Assembly: GCA_025352375.1 (NCBI GenBank)
Contig: JANXTL010000189.1
Coordinates: 1-37,942, forward strand
Direction: 5' to 3'
From: Acetobacteraceae bacterium
Lineage (GTDB): Bacteria > Pseudomonadota > Alphaproteobacteria > Acetobacterales > Acetobacteraceae
DNA length: 37,942 bases
The first letter of the stretch is position 1; each line of letters begins with the position of its first letter. Position numbers and translations under genes: made by a program. The notes under the pieces were generated by a model that was given only the letters and a program-made list of their open reading frames with translations, was not told the origin of the DNA and did not search any database. Shown in pieces: positions 24,621 through 32,295 of the stretch.

Positions 24621-25013
24621 CTAGCCCTTCTTCTTGAACATCGAGAGCATGCGCTGTGTCACCACGAAGCCCCCGAATATATTGATCGACGCCAGGGTCA
24701 CCGCGATGAAGCCGAACGCCATGGCCCAGCCGGATGTTGCCAGGCCGGTTGCCAGCATCGCGCCCACCACGATCACCGATGAAATCGCGTTGGTCACCGC
24801 CATCAGCGGCGAGTGCAGCGCCGGGGTCACGTTCCACACCACGTAATAACCGACGAAGCATGCCATCAGGAATACGGCGAGCAGGAAGATGAAAGGCTCG
24901 ACCTCGGGCGCGACGGCACCCACGGTCGTTGCCAGCGACTGCACATGCACCGCCAGTTCATGCGCTCGGTCCGCGAGGCGGTTGGCCTCATCGGCCAGTT
25001 GGTTCGGGTTCAT
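24621..25013 (-). CDS. pntAB: NAD(P) transhydrogenase subunit alpha part 2 (PntAB)
   Basis: 130 aa with three to four membrane helices: [38 protein letters not shown] and [20 protein letters not shown]. The C-terminus ends [13 protein letters not shown], characteristic of this subunit. A separate alpha-2 gene is the three-subunit layout known from Rhodospirillum rubrum, unlike the fused PntA of E. coli. It starts 7 bp after the pntAA stop and ends 9 bp before pntB. Confidence 0.96.
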   Translation of the reverse strand: MNPNQLADEANRLADRAHELAVHVQSLATTVGAVAPEVEPFIFLLAVFLMACFVGYYVVWNVTPALHSPLMAVTNAISSVIVVGAMLATGLATSGWAMAFGFIAVTLASINIFGGFVVTQRMLSMFKKKG

Positions 25014-25020
25014 CTGGGCC

Positions 25021-26151
25021 TCACGCGGCTATGAAACTGGGATGCACGACGGCGCCGCCGCGGGTCAGCATGACGCCCTTCACGATGTCGTCGTCTTCCG
25101 GCAGCTTCGGCCTGCCGGTTTCCTTGTCCCAGAACGTGGACAGGAACGTCAGCAGGTTGCGGGAATACAGCGACGACGAGGCAACCGGGATGCGGCCGGG
25201 CCAGTTATTGTAGCCCAGGATGGCAACGCCGTTCGCGGTCGTGGTCAGCACGCCCGGGACGGTGCTTTCGCAATTGCCGCCGGCGTCGGACGCCAAATCC
25301 ACGATCACGCTGCCAGGGCGCATCGACGCGACCATGGCCGACGTGACAATGGTCGGCGCCTTGCGGCCCATCACCAGCGCGGTGCAGATCACGATGTCGT
25401 TTTTCGCGACTGTCGTGGCCATCAACTCGGCCTGTTTCTGGCGGAAAGCGTCGCTCATTTCGCGAGCATAGGCGCCCGTCTGCGTGGCGGTTTCGGCGTC
25501 CTCGACGCCAACATAGGTTGCGCCGAGGGACTTGATTTCTTCCTTGGCGGCCGGGCGAACATCGGTCGCGGACACGATCGCGCCCAGGCGGCGGGCGGTG
25601 GCGATGGCCTGCAAGCCGGCCACGCCGGCGCCGATCACGAACACACGGGCCGGCGGCACGGTGCCGGCGGCGGTCATCATCATCGGGAACCCGCGGGAGA
25701 ACGCGCCGGCGGACTCAATCACCGCGCGATACCCAGCCTGATTGGCTTGGCTCGACAAGACGTCCATGGCCTGGGCTCGGGTGATGCGAGGCAACATCTC
25801 CATCGCGGCGGTGTCGATGCCGGCGGCAGCGAGGGACGGCACCAGGTCCGGATCGCCGAACGCGCCAGCTATGCAGACCAGCAACGCACCCTTCTGAATA
25901 TGCGCCCGTTGCTCGGGCAGCGGCGCTTGCACGGCGAAAACGATGTCGGCGCCGGACAGCGTGGCTTCAGGCCCATCCATGATGCGGGCGCCGGCGGCGG
26001 TAAATTCGCTGTCTGGAATGGCGGCCGTGGCACCGGCGCCGGTTTCGACCACCACGTCCAGGCCAAGGCCGATCAGGCGTTTAACGGTTTCGGGGGTTGC
26101 CGCGACGCGGGTCTCGGCTGGGCGTCTTTCCTTCAGCACCGCAAGGCGCAT
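25021..26151 (-). CDS. pntAA: NAD(P) transhydrogenase subunit alpha part 1 (PntAA)
   Basis: 376 aa soluble domain I that binds NAD(H). It starts [20 protein letters not shown], shared with alanine dehydrogenase relatives. The NAD-binding motif is [22 protein letters not shown], followed by [12 protein letters not shown]. The mobile-loop region and [18 protein letters not shown] are present. AAGGAA lies 7 nt before the ATG. First gene of the operon; the promoter should lie in 26152-26342. Confidence 0.96.
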   Translation of the reverse strand: MRLAVLKERRPAETRVAATPETVKRLIGLGLDVVVETGAGATAAIPDSEFTAAGARIMDGPEATLSGADIVFAVQAPLPEQRAHIQKGALLVCIAGAFGDPDLVPSLAAAGIDTAAMEMLPRITRAQAMDVLSSQANQAGYRAVIESAGAFSRGFPMMMTAAGTVPPARVFVIGAGVAGLQAIATARRLGAIVSATDVRPAAKEEIKSLGATYVGVEDAETATQTGAYAREMSDAFRQKQAELMATTVAKNDIVICTALVMGRKAPTIVTSAMVASMRPGSVIVDLASDAGGNCESTVPGVLTTTANGVAILGYNNWPGRIPVASSSLYSRNLLTFLSTFWDKETGRPKLPEDDDIVKGVMLTRGGAVVHPSFIAA

Positions 26152-26342
26152 CCGCTGGTTCCTTCAATCCGGCCCGGCAAGCGGGCGATCGCCTGAGAAA
26201 ACGGACGAACGTGCCGCCCCTCATCCCATCCAAGTGCAGTGCAGCAATGCACCGCGAGGGTCCGCCGTGCAAGGGGACATCGCACTGCGTCGCGCCAGAC
26301 CATGCTATGGAAGTCGAATCCTGCTTCGAGCGTAGGCTTCAC
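26152..26342. other. Upstream region of the pnt operon
   Basis: No convincing gene is seen. The stretch holds the pntAA ribosome-binding site and a small dyad, GTGCA (26237-26241 area) against TGCAC, in a run of repeated TGCA. I could not assign a promoter with confidence. The upstream edge meets repeat copy 2. Confidence 0.35.
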
Positions 26343-26460
26343 TAGAGCGTGATCGCCTGAGGTTGACTTCAACCTCGGGCGTGAATCACCCTCTCAAACA
26401 AAGGCTTAGACCATGATCCAACGCCGAGATCGCATGCAACCTCAAACGATCATGGTCTAG
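26343..26460 (+). repeat. 118-bp dispersed repeat, copy 2
   Basis: Same element as at 23049-23166, in the same orientation, with two substitutions (GATCC for GATCG before AACG, and CGCATGC for CGCGTGC). The first substitution breaks one pair of the 13-bp inner dyad. It separates the pnt promoter region from a truncated minus-strand reading frame, which it appears to interrupt. Confidence 0.9.
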
Positions 26461-26584
26461 GCGGAAGTAGGGCGACACGTCGAAATCCCACGGCGCATAA
26501 AGCGAGTGGTGGCGGATGCGGTGCGCTGAGGAAACGAGCGAAACGGTGTCCAACGGCCGCTTGCAGCGCGGTGAGCGGGTTCAT
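26450..26584 (-). pseudogene. Truncated, frameshifted gene fragment ended by repeat copy 2
   Basis: An ATG at 26584 has a very good ribosome-binding site (GGAGG, 5 nt away) and starts MNPLTALQAAVGHRFARF. In that frame the reading soon becomes Pro/Leu-rich and ends at a TGA inside the repeat. In the +1 frame the same DNA reads RIRHHSLYAPWDFDVSPYF, which looks like real protein, and it too runs into the repeat. The simplest reading is a gene with a one-base shift whose 3' part was lost at the repeat insertion. The family is not recognised. Confidence 0.4.
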
Positions 26585-26758
26585 GACGTCCTCCGGCAAA
26601 TTTGCCGGCGCTATGCGGGCCGCACGGGAAGGCAATCGGCCCCGCCAAATTGTCGTCCTTCATGAAGCGGCGGGACGGTTGGCGGATCGTGTGCGCCCGC
26701 CTCCTGGACGGGCGCGTGCGTAAGGCAACGGAGAGCCCGTCAGAAATATTTGGCAGCG
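26585..26758. other. Intergenic stretch, no gene seen
   Basis: Between the truncated fragment and the operator cluster at 26759 I find no frame with a credible start and protein-like sequence. GCAAATTTGC-type symmetry near 26596-26607 (GGCAAATTTGCC) is a short perfect palindrome lying just upstream of the fragment's ribosome-binding site. Confidence 0.35.
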
Positions 26759-26841
26759 TTAACCGATGGTTAACCTATCGTCGTCATGACGGGTCACGAC
26801 AAGCCAGTTTCGGCCTTGCATAACCCATCATGATAGGTTAA
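26759..26841. promoter_or_regulatory. Palindromic operator cluster upstream of DUF4160/DUF2442
   Basis: TTAACC-GAT-GGTTAA (26759-26773) runs into GGTTAACC (26768-26775) and TTAACCTATC (26770-26779). The latter is repeated in inverted form as GATAGGTTAA (26832-26841). The second site is itself a near-perfect 20-bp palindrome, TAACCCATCATGATAGGTTA (26821-26840, one mismatched pair). The repeated word TAACCnATC in both orientations, ending 8 bp before the DUF4160 ATG, looks like a cooperative repressor site. Confidence 0.55.
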
Positions 26842-26848
26842 ACCCACC

Positions 26849-27097
26849 ATGGTTACCGTGGTTCGAGCCTACGGACTGCACATCGTCATCTTCGTCGACG
26901 ATCACCGTCCGGCGCATTTCCACGTGTTCGGTGACGGGCAGGCCAAGATCGATCTGTTGGGGCCCGGTGGGCCTCCCGTGTTGCTCTGGTCGGAAAACAT
27001 GACGAAGGCCGAGGTCCCCCGGGCGATGCGGACGGTGACGGAACAGCAATCCCTGCTGCTCCAACAATGGGAGCCTATCCATGGCCGACTTGACTGA
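26849..27097 (+). CDS. DUF4160 domain-containing protein
   Basis: 82 aa. The family signature is clear: YGLHIVIFVDDHRPAHFHVF, followed by AKIDL and a C-terminal helix ending LLLQQWEPIHGRLD. DUF4160 proteins are small, contain the conserved HxPHFHV-type motif (here RPAHFHV), and are usually adjacent to DUF2442, as here. No Shine-Dalgarno sequence stands out; the operator half-site ends 8 bp before the ATG. The gene overlaps DUF2442 by 17 bp. Toxin-like function has been suggested for such pairs by gene neighbourhood; it is not shown by sequence. Confidence 0.88.
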   Translation: MVTVVRAYGLHIVIFVDDHRPAHFHVFGDGQAKIDLLGPGGPPVLLWSENMTKAEVPRAMRTVTEQQSLLLQQWEPIHGRLD

Positions 27098-27488
27098 TAC
27101 CCAGCTTGACGCCGCCGCCGCCCGCGGCCGGATCGCGCGCATTTCGGAACCGCGTGCCACCAGCGCTTGGTACGATCGGGGGCGGGGGCATGTGGCTGTC
27201 GAACTGACCAACGGCAGCACGTTCAGCTTCCCGACCAGTCTCGCTCAGGGGCTGGAAAACGCCACGCCCGATCAGCTTGCCGATATCGAAATCCTCGGCG
27301 CCGGCTACGGTTTGCATTGGGAATCACTGGACGTCGACCTGTCTATCCCCGGGTTGGTGTCGGGGCTTTTCGGCACCAAGGCGCACATGGCGCGTCAGGC
27401 CGGTAAGGCAACATCGCCCGCCAAGGCCGCCGCTGCTCGGGCTAACGGCGCCAAGGGCGGCCGGCCGCGTTCGTCCGTCGACGCCTGA
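27081..27488 (+). CDS. DUF2442 domain-containing protein
   Basis: 135 aa starting MADLTDTQLDAAAARG. The DUF2442 core has the Tyr-Asp/Gly turn ATSAWYDRGRGHVAVELTNG, FSFPTSLAQGLENATPDQL and GLHWESLDVDLSIPGL. The C-terminal tail is basic and Ala/Lys-rich (KAAAARANGAKGGRPR), the form expected for non-specific nucleic-acid contact. It overlaps the DUF4160 gene by 17 bp. It is the likely DNA-binding partner of the pair. Confidence 0.88.
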   Translation: MADLTDTQLDAAAARGRIARISEPRATSAWYDRGRGHVAVELTNGSTFSFPTSLAQGLENATPDQLADIEILGAGYGLHWESLDVDLSIPGLVSGLFGTKAHMARQAGKATSPAKAAAARANGAKGGRPRSSVDA

Positions 27489-27492
27489 AACG

Positions 27493-27909
27493 TCAGAATT
27501 TCCCTTCCGCGATGAAGCGGTCGATTTTGCGGTGGACGAACATCCATTTGCCATCCTGCTTCGCCATCTTGTCGATGTAGCCGCCAGCCGAGCCGATCTT
27601 CGGGCCGGTGTCGCTGTTTAGCACCGTGGTCCAGTTGGACAGAACATGCGCGGTGTCGCCATGCAGGTCGATTACAATATTAGTGCACAGATGCACCGCC
27701 CGTGGCCGTTTCTCCGTCCCATGCGCGCGCAGGCTCCGGCCATGTTCGGCGATGCCGGCGCGACCGGTACCCTTGCCAAAATCCGTCTCCCACACGCCGT
27801 CCGGCGTAAACAGCGCCGCCATGGCGTCCATATCGCCGGCATCGAGGCGGAAGCAATATGTCCCCAGAACTTCGCGGATCGCGTTCTTTTCGGCGTTTTC
27901 GTCGGCCAT
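27493..27909 (-). CDS. SnoaL-like (NTF2-fold) protein
   Basis: 138 aa from ATG 27909, preferred over the ATG at 27924 because GAGGAG lies 7 nt upstream. The alternative start would give five more residues and an ATGA overlap with the CoA-transferase gene. Fold signs: AIREVLGTYCFRLDAGDMDA, ALFTPDGVWET, VHLCTNIVIDL and the last strand GKWMFVHRKIDRF. SnoaL-like proteins include isomerases, dehydratases and ligand carriers; no catalytic assignment is possible. It is probably co-transcribed with the CoA-transferase. Confidence 0.85.
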   Translation of the reverse strand: MADENAEKNAIREVLGTYCFRLDAGDMDAMAALFTPDGVWETDFGKGTGRAGIAEHGRSLRAHGTEKRPRAVHLCTNIVIDLHGDTAHVLSNWTTVLNSDTGPKIGSAGGYIDKMAKQDGKWMFVHRKIDRFIAEGKF

Positions 27910-27920
27910 GTCCGGTCTCC

Positions 27921-29117
27921 TCATGATACGATGTCGTCGATTTCGGCTTCCGTGTATCCGGCCTCGCGCAGCACATCTCGGTTATGCTCGCCCAGCGTGG
28001 GCCAGAGGCGATGGACGCTCGGTGGCGTTTCCGAAAACCGGCCGGGGATGGCGGTTACGACGACGCTGCCTTCCACGGGGTGTTCGGCTTTCTGGAAGAA
28101 ATTCGTCTCCTTCAGGTAGGCGTCGTCGAACAGGTCGAGCAGGGAATTGGCGGGTCCGCAGGGGATGTCCCGCGGGCGCAAAATCGCCAGCCACTCGTTG
28201 GTGGTGCGCGTGCGCATGCCCTCGGTCAGCGTGCCGTACAACGCATCCACGTTGTCGGAGCGGCCGGCCAGGGTGGCGAAGCGCGGATCGTCGGCGAGTT
28301 CCGGCACGCCCATGGCGGTAAACAACGTCCGCCACTGCTTGTCGCTGACGGCGATGACGCTGATAAAACCGTCCTGCGTCCGATACGGCCGGCGATGCGG
28401 CGTCAGCATACGCGGGTAGCTGACGCCTTTTTCCGGCTCGCCCAGAACGCCGTTCCACAGGTGCTCGACCAGCATGAACGACAGGATCGTCTCCATCATC
28501 GGCACATGCACCGCCTGGCCCTGCCCAGTGCGTTCGCGGTGAAACAGCGCCATGCCGATCATGCTCGCCAACGTACTCCCGGTCAGCTTGTCCACCACCA
28601 CGGTGGGAAAATAGCGCGGAGCCCCATCCGGCCCGGCGTTCAGCGACGCGGTGCCCGACATGCCCTGGATCAGGTCGTCGTAAGCCGGAAACTCCTGCAT
28701 GGAGCTGCCCTCCCGAAACCCGCTGGCGGCGGCATAGACCAGTTTCGGGTTGCGCTTGGACAGGCTCGCATAATCCAGGCCCAACCGCTTGGCCGCGCCC
28801 AGCCGCATGTTGTGCACGAACACATCCGCGCTATCGATCAGCTTCAGCAGCGCGGCGATCGCGGCGGGTTTCTTCAGGTCCAGCGCCAGGCTGCGCTTGT
28901 TGCGGTTGAGCGTGGCGAAATAGGCGCTCATGCCCTCGGTGCGGCTGGGACCGATGTAGCGGGTGTAATCGCCCTCAATCGTTTCGATCTTGATGACGTC
29001 GGCGCCCATGTCGCCCAGCACCTGGGTCGCGAAGGGGCCGAGAACGACGGTCGTGACATCGATGACGCGGATGCCGGCGAGCGGGCCGGTGGGCTTGTCC
29101 AAACTCTGTTCCTCCAT
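27921..29117 (-). CDS. CaiB/BaiF family CoA-transferase
   Basis: 398 aa from ATG 29117 (MEEQSLDKPTGPLAGIRVID). Family III CoA-transferase signs: GIRVIDVTTVVLGPFATQVL, LGDMGADVIKIE, NRNKRSLALDLK, and YDDLIQGMSG containing the conserved catalytic Asp that forms the glutamyl/aspartyl-CoA intermediate. The family moves CoA between carboxylic acids. A longer open frame exists upstream but it overlaps the divergent gene and is not protein-like. The acid substrate is unknown. Confidence 0.93.
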   Translation of the reverse strand: MEEQSLDKPTGPLAGIRVIDVTTVVLGPFATQVLGDMGADVIKIETIEGDYTRYIGPSRTEGMSAYFATLNRNKRSLALDLKKPAAIAALLKLIDSADVFVHNMRLGAAKRLGLDYASLSKRNPKLVYAAASGFREGSSMQEFPAYDDLIQGMSGTASLNAGPDGAPRYFPTVVVDKLTGSTLASMIGMALFHRERTGQGQAVHVPMMETILSFMLVEHLWNGVLGEPEKGVSYPRMLTPHRRPYRTQDGFISVIAVSDKQWRTLFTAMGVPELADDPRFATLAGRSDNVDALYGTLTEGMRTRTTNEWLAILRPRDIPCGPANSLLDLFDDAYLKETNFFQKAEHPVEGSVVVTAIPGRFSETPPSVHRLWPTLGEHNRDVLREAGYTEAEIDDIVS

Positions 29118-29184
29118 GGTTGCCGACAAGCTTCGCCGGGTCGCCGCAGGTTGGCAACCGTTGGGGCGAGGGGTAGCGTTCGGC

Positions 29185-30219
29185 ATGGCCAAACTCATTC
29201 TGACCGGCGACGTCAATCTGATGAACGTCATCGACCCAGCGACGCCCTTCGCAAGGGTGGCCGAGGAATTCCGCGCAGCCGACATGGTATTTTGCAACCT
29301 GGAATGTTGCCTGTACACCCCGCCAGCGGCGCAATCCTTCCACAACGAAGGCTTCTTCGCCGACCCGGCGGTAGCCTCCGCGACACTGAAGGGCGCGGCA
29401 ATCGGCGCGGTCGGGATCGCCAACAACGTGAATTACGGCGAAGCGGCGATCCTGTCGTCGCTGGCGCACCTCGACGCGGCCGGCATCCCGCACACCGGTG
29501 CTGGCGCCAATGCAGATGCCGCCAAAGCGCCCGTCGTCGTCGAGCGGGCAGGCATCCGTTTCGGCTTCCTCCAACGCAGTTCGGTCTACTGGCCCACCAA
29601 CCATGAGGCCGGGCCGCACGATCCGGGCATCGCGGTGATCCGGGGCAACACCGCCTATCAGGTGCCGATGCACAAGACCCGGCCGGAAATCCCGCCGATG
29701 AACCGTCCCGGTATTCCGCCGATTATCGTGACCTGGGCCGAGCCCGATCATCTCCGGGCGTTTCGTGAAGATATCGTGGAACTACGAGCCAAAGCCGACA
29801 TCTTGGTGGCGTCGTGCCACTGGGGTCTTGGCAAGGATGTACTGCAATACATGCGCGACATCGCCCACGCCGCGATCGATGCCGGCGCGGACATCGTGGT
29901 CGGCCACGGTCCGCACTACGCCCTCGCTGTCGAGGTCTACCGCGGCAAGCCGATCTTCTTCGGGCTGGGCAGTTTTTCGTTCCATACCGGCCATGGCGGA
30001 AGGGCGCACGGCAACTGGATTGGCATGATGCCGCGCGTTGCCTTGGAAAAAGACGGGATTAGATCCGTCGCCTTCCAGTTCGTCCGCCGCAACGCCGCGA
30101 ATGAAACGGTGTTGTGCGCGCTGGCGGACGAGCAGGCGGAATTGGCTGACATCCAAGAACGCAGCGCCGCATACGGCACCACGCTCACACCCCACGGCGA
30201 CGAAGTAAGCGTGATTTAG
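29185..30219 (+). CDS. CapA family protein (calcineurin-like phosphoesterase fold)
   Basis: 344 aa from ATG 29185 (MAKLILTGDVNLMN). The CapA/PgsA pattern is visible: TGDVNL, ADMVFCNLE, GIANN, SCHWG and VVGHGPHYALAVEVYRGKPI with GLGSFSF. These provide the metal-binding Asp, Asn and His residues of a dinuclear phosphoesterase site. CapA proteins act in poly-gamma-glutamate export in some bacteria, but most are uncharacterised; no capB/capC lies here. It has no signal peptide. The stop TAG (30217-30219) is the first three bases of repeat copy 3. Confidence 0.9.
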   Translation: MAKLILTGDVNLMNVIDPATPFARVAEEFRAADMVFCNLECCLYTPPAAQSFHNEGFFADPAVASATLKGAAIGAVGIANNVNYGEAAILSSLAHLDAAGIPHTGAGANADAAKAPVVVERAGIRFGFLQRSSVYWPTNHEAGPHDPGIAVIRGNTAYQVPMHKTRPEIPPMNRPGIPPIIVTWAEPDHLRAFREDIVELRAKADILVASCHWGLGKDVLQYMRDIAHAAIDAGADIVVGHGPHYALAVEVYRGKPIFFGLGSFSFHTGHGGRAHGNWIGMMPRVALEKDGIRSVAFQFVRRNAANETVLCALADEQAELADIQERSAAYGTTLTPHGDEVSVI

Positions 30220-30334
30220 AGCGTGATCGCCTGAGGTTGACTTCAACCTCGGGCGTGAATCACCCTCTCAAACAAAGGCTTAGACCATGATCGAACGCCG
30301 AGATCGCGTGCAACCTCAAACGATCATGGTCTAG
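30217..30334 (+). repeat. 118-bp dispersed repeat, copy 3
   Basis: Identical to copy 1. Its first TAG is the stop codon of the CapA-like gene, and its terminal CTA (30331-30333) is, on the other strand, the TAG stop of uppP. The element therefore exactly fills the space between two convergent genes and closes both frames. Its two hairpins could terminate transcription from both sides. Confidence 0.92.
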
Positions 30335-31167
30335 AGAACGAACTTCAACAGGACGACGCTGATCCCACCGATCAGGAAGCAGTAGATCGCGAATGGGGTA
30401 AGAGCCCAGGAGTCCTGGTTTTTGAAATACCGCATCAGGAACCAGGTGCTCAGATAGGCGGTGATGCCCGCGGCCACTGCGGCGATCGCCGACATGGCGA
30501 ACACGCCCTGTGCCACATGCGCGTGCAGCAGTTTGGGCACTTCCAGCACCGTGGCTCCGAAGATGATGGGCGTGGCGATCAGGAAGGAAAAATGCGCCGA
30601 ACCTTCATGGTCGACGCCGCGCAGCAGGCCGCCGACGATCGTGACACCCGAGCGGGAGATCCCGGGGATCAGGGCCAGGCACTGAAAGCAGCCGATGATC
30701 AGCGCGTCGAGTTTGGTCAAGGTGGAGACCGGCCGATTGCCCTTGCCGCGCAGACTCTCCCCGAACAGCAGAACGACCCCGTTTGCTATTAAGAACGCGG
30801 CAGCGATCAGCGGCACGCCAAACAGGCCGCGCACCAGCTTCTCCAGTGCGAAGCCGACGATCACGGCCGGTATCGTCGCGATCACCACGAGCAGGAAGAC
30901 GCGCCGAGCTTCACTGACGTCGTGTTTGTCGCCAATGCCGAGGACGCCGGTCCCGATGGCCCACCAATCCCGCCAGAAATACGTCAGCAACGCGGTCGCG
31001 GTTCCTAGATGCAGGAACACCAGGAACGGCAGAAATTCAGGGGATTTCTGATCGATCCCGGTCTTGAACAGGGCGGGCAGCACGACCGCGTGGCCCAGGC
31101 TGCTGACGGGGAACAACTCCGTCGCCCCTTGCAGGATGGCGATCAGGATCGATTGCAGAGCGGTCAT
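30331..31167 (-). CDS. uppP: Undecaprenyl-diphosphatase (UppP/BacA)
   Basis: 278 aa, seven to eight membrane helices. The two family motifs are present: the Glu-rich segment QGATELFPVSSLGHAVV (usually EGxTEFLPISSTGH) and PGISRSGVTIVGGLLRG with the catalytic Ser/Arg. It dephosphorylates undecaprenyl diphosphate so the lipid carrier can be reused for peptidoglycan, and confers bacitracin tolerance when abundant. AGGA precedes the ATG. Note that the first motif has Gln where most members have Glu. Confidence 0.94.
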   Translation of the reverse strand: MTALQSILIAILQGATELFPVSSLGHAVVLPALFKTGIDQKSPEFLPFLVFLHLGTATALLTYFWRDWWAIGTGVLGIGDKHDVSEARRVFLLVVIATIPAVIVGFALEKLVRGLFGVPLIAAAFLIANGVVLLFGESLRGKGNRPVSTLTKLDALIIGCFQCLALIPGISRSGVTIVGGLLRGVDHEGSAHFSFLIATPIIFGATVLEVPKLLHAHVAQGVFAMSAIAAVAAGITAYLSTWFLMRYFKNQDSWALTPFAIYCFLIGGISVVLLKFVL

Positions 31168-31238
31168 AAAGGGTCCTGTGCGAATCGGCGTGGTGGTGGA
31201 CTGTACGGACAGGCGCCTTTTGTGTCATTGTGCCGCCC

Positions 31239-32279
31239 ATGGACGGGCATGAACACCATCATCGGGCGCATGACAACCGGGATTCCCCCCAGGGGCATTC
31301 CCCCCAGGGGCATTCCCCCCAGGGGCATTCCCCCGAGGGGCATTCCCCCCAGGGGCATTCCCCCAGGGGGCATTCCCCCGGGCACGCGCATCATCACCAC
31401 GCGCCTGCCCGGATGGACCGGGCATTCGCGGTGGGAGCAGCCGTCAATCTCGCATTCGTGGTGGGGGAAGTCGGATTTGGCGTCGCTGCCAATTCCATGG
31501 CTCTCATAGCCGACGCGGCCCATAACTTCGGCGACGTGCTCGGGCTGTTGCTGGCCTGGGGCGCGGCCTATCTGGGCCGGCGGCCGCCGACCAGCCGGCG
31601 CACCTATGGCTGGGGCCGGGGCACCATCCTGGCGGCCCTGGCCAACGCGTCGGTCCTGCTGATCGGGGTAGGTGCGATCGGGATCGAGGCCCTACACCGC
31701 CTGTCGAACCCGCAACCGGTGCAGACCGGGTTGGTCATGATTGTGGCGGCGGTGGGCATTCTGGTGAACGGCGGCAGCGCGCTGCTGTTTCTGCGCGACC
31801 GAGAACACGATCTGAACGTTCGGGCGCAATTCACGCATTTGGCCGGAGACGCGGCCATCGCGGCCGGCGTGGTGCTGGCAGCGCTGGCCATCCGGTTAAC
31901 CGGGCTTGTCTGGCTCGACCCAGCGGCAAGCCTGATCGTGGCCGCGCTGATCACCCTGGGAACCTGGGGCCTGCTGCGGGAATCGCTCGGGTTGGCACTG
32001 GACGCGGTCCCCGAGACGGTGAAACAGGATGAGGTCGCGGCCTTCCTCGCCAGCGTGCCGGGCGTGACCGAGGTGCACGATCTGCACATCTGGGGCCTGA
32101 GCACCACGGAAACCGCACTGACGGCGCATCTGGTGTACGCGGGGGAGGCAGAGGACCGCCGTCCGCACGAATTGTCGGCGGAGCTACGTCATCGTTTCGG
32201 CATCGGTCACGCAACGGTGCAAATCGAGAGCGACGCCGACGCGGCGTTATGCCGCCTGCGCCCAAACAACGTGGTCTGA
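31239..32279 (+). CDS. Cation diffusion facilitator (CzcD/ZitB-like)
   Basis: 346 aa from ATG 31239 (MDGHEHHH); a GTG at 31230 would add three residues and neither start has a strong ribosome-binding site. Residues 1-60 are His-rich with a pentapeptide repeat GHSPQ. Six membrane helices follow. The transport-site motifs are DAAHNFGD in helix 2 and HLAGDAA in helix 5, giving the expected His/Asp zinc ligands. The C-terminal cytoplasmic domain contains VTEVHDLHIWGLSTTE, the family hallmark. It exports Zn2+ or related divalent ions in exchange for protons. It is divergent from uppP. Confidence 0.94.
   Translation: MDGHEHHHRAHDNRDSPQGHSPQGHSPQGHSPEGHSPQGHSPRGHSPGHAHHHHAPARMDRAFAVGAAVNLAFVVGEVGFGVAANSMALIADAAHNFGDVLGLLLAWGAAYLGRRPPTSRRTYGWGRGTILAALANASVLLIGVGAIGIEALHRLSNPQPVQTGLVMIVAAVGILVNGGSALLFLRDREHDLNVRAQFTHLAGDAAIAAGVVLAALAIRLTGLVWLDPAASLIVAALITLGTWGLLRESLGLALDAVPETVKQDEVAAFLASVPGVTEVHDLHIWGLSTTETALTAHLVYAGEAEDRRPHELSAELRHRFGIGHATVQIESDADAALCRLRPNNVV
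31284..31379 (+). repeat. 15-bp coding tandem repeat in the CDF gene
   Basis: The unit GGGCATTCCCCCCAG encodes Gly-His-Ser-Pro-Gln. About six successive units can be read in frame; the later ones vary to GAG and AGG, giving Glu and Arg in the last position. Unit length is a multiple of three, so copy-number changes would keep the frame and alter the number of metal-binding His residues. The C-runs also invite slippage out of frame. Confidence 0.9.
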
Positions 32280-32295
32280 GCACAGGCGGGATCGG

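Noticed and set aside
26185-26196. Short match (GATCGCCTGAG) to the 118-bp repeat upstream of pntAA
   Set aside because: Only 11 bases shared and none of the dyads; probably coincidence.
29118-29426. N-terminal extension of the CoA-transferase up to 29426
   Set aside because: The extension is not protein-like for the family and overlaps the divergent CapA-like gene; the ATG at 29117 directly precedes the conserved GIRVID segment.
31284-31379. Regularly repeated units that could suggest a CRISPR-like array
   Set aside because: Units are directly adjacent 15-mers in frame with the CDF gene, without spacers.
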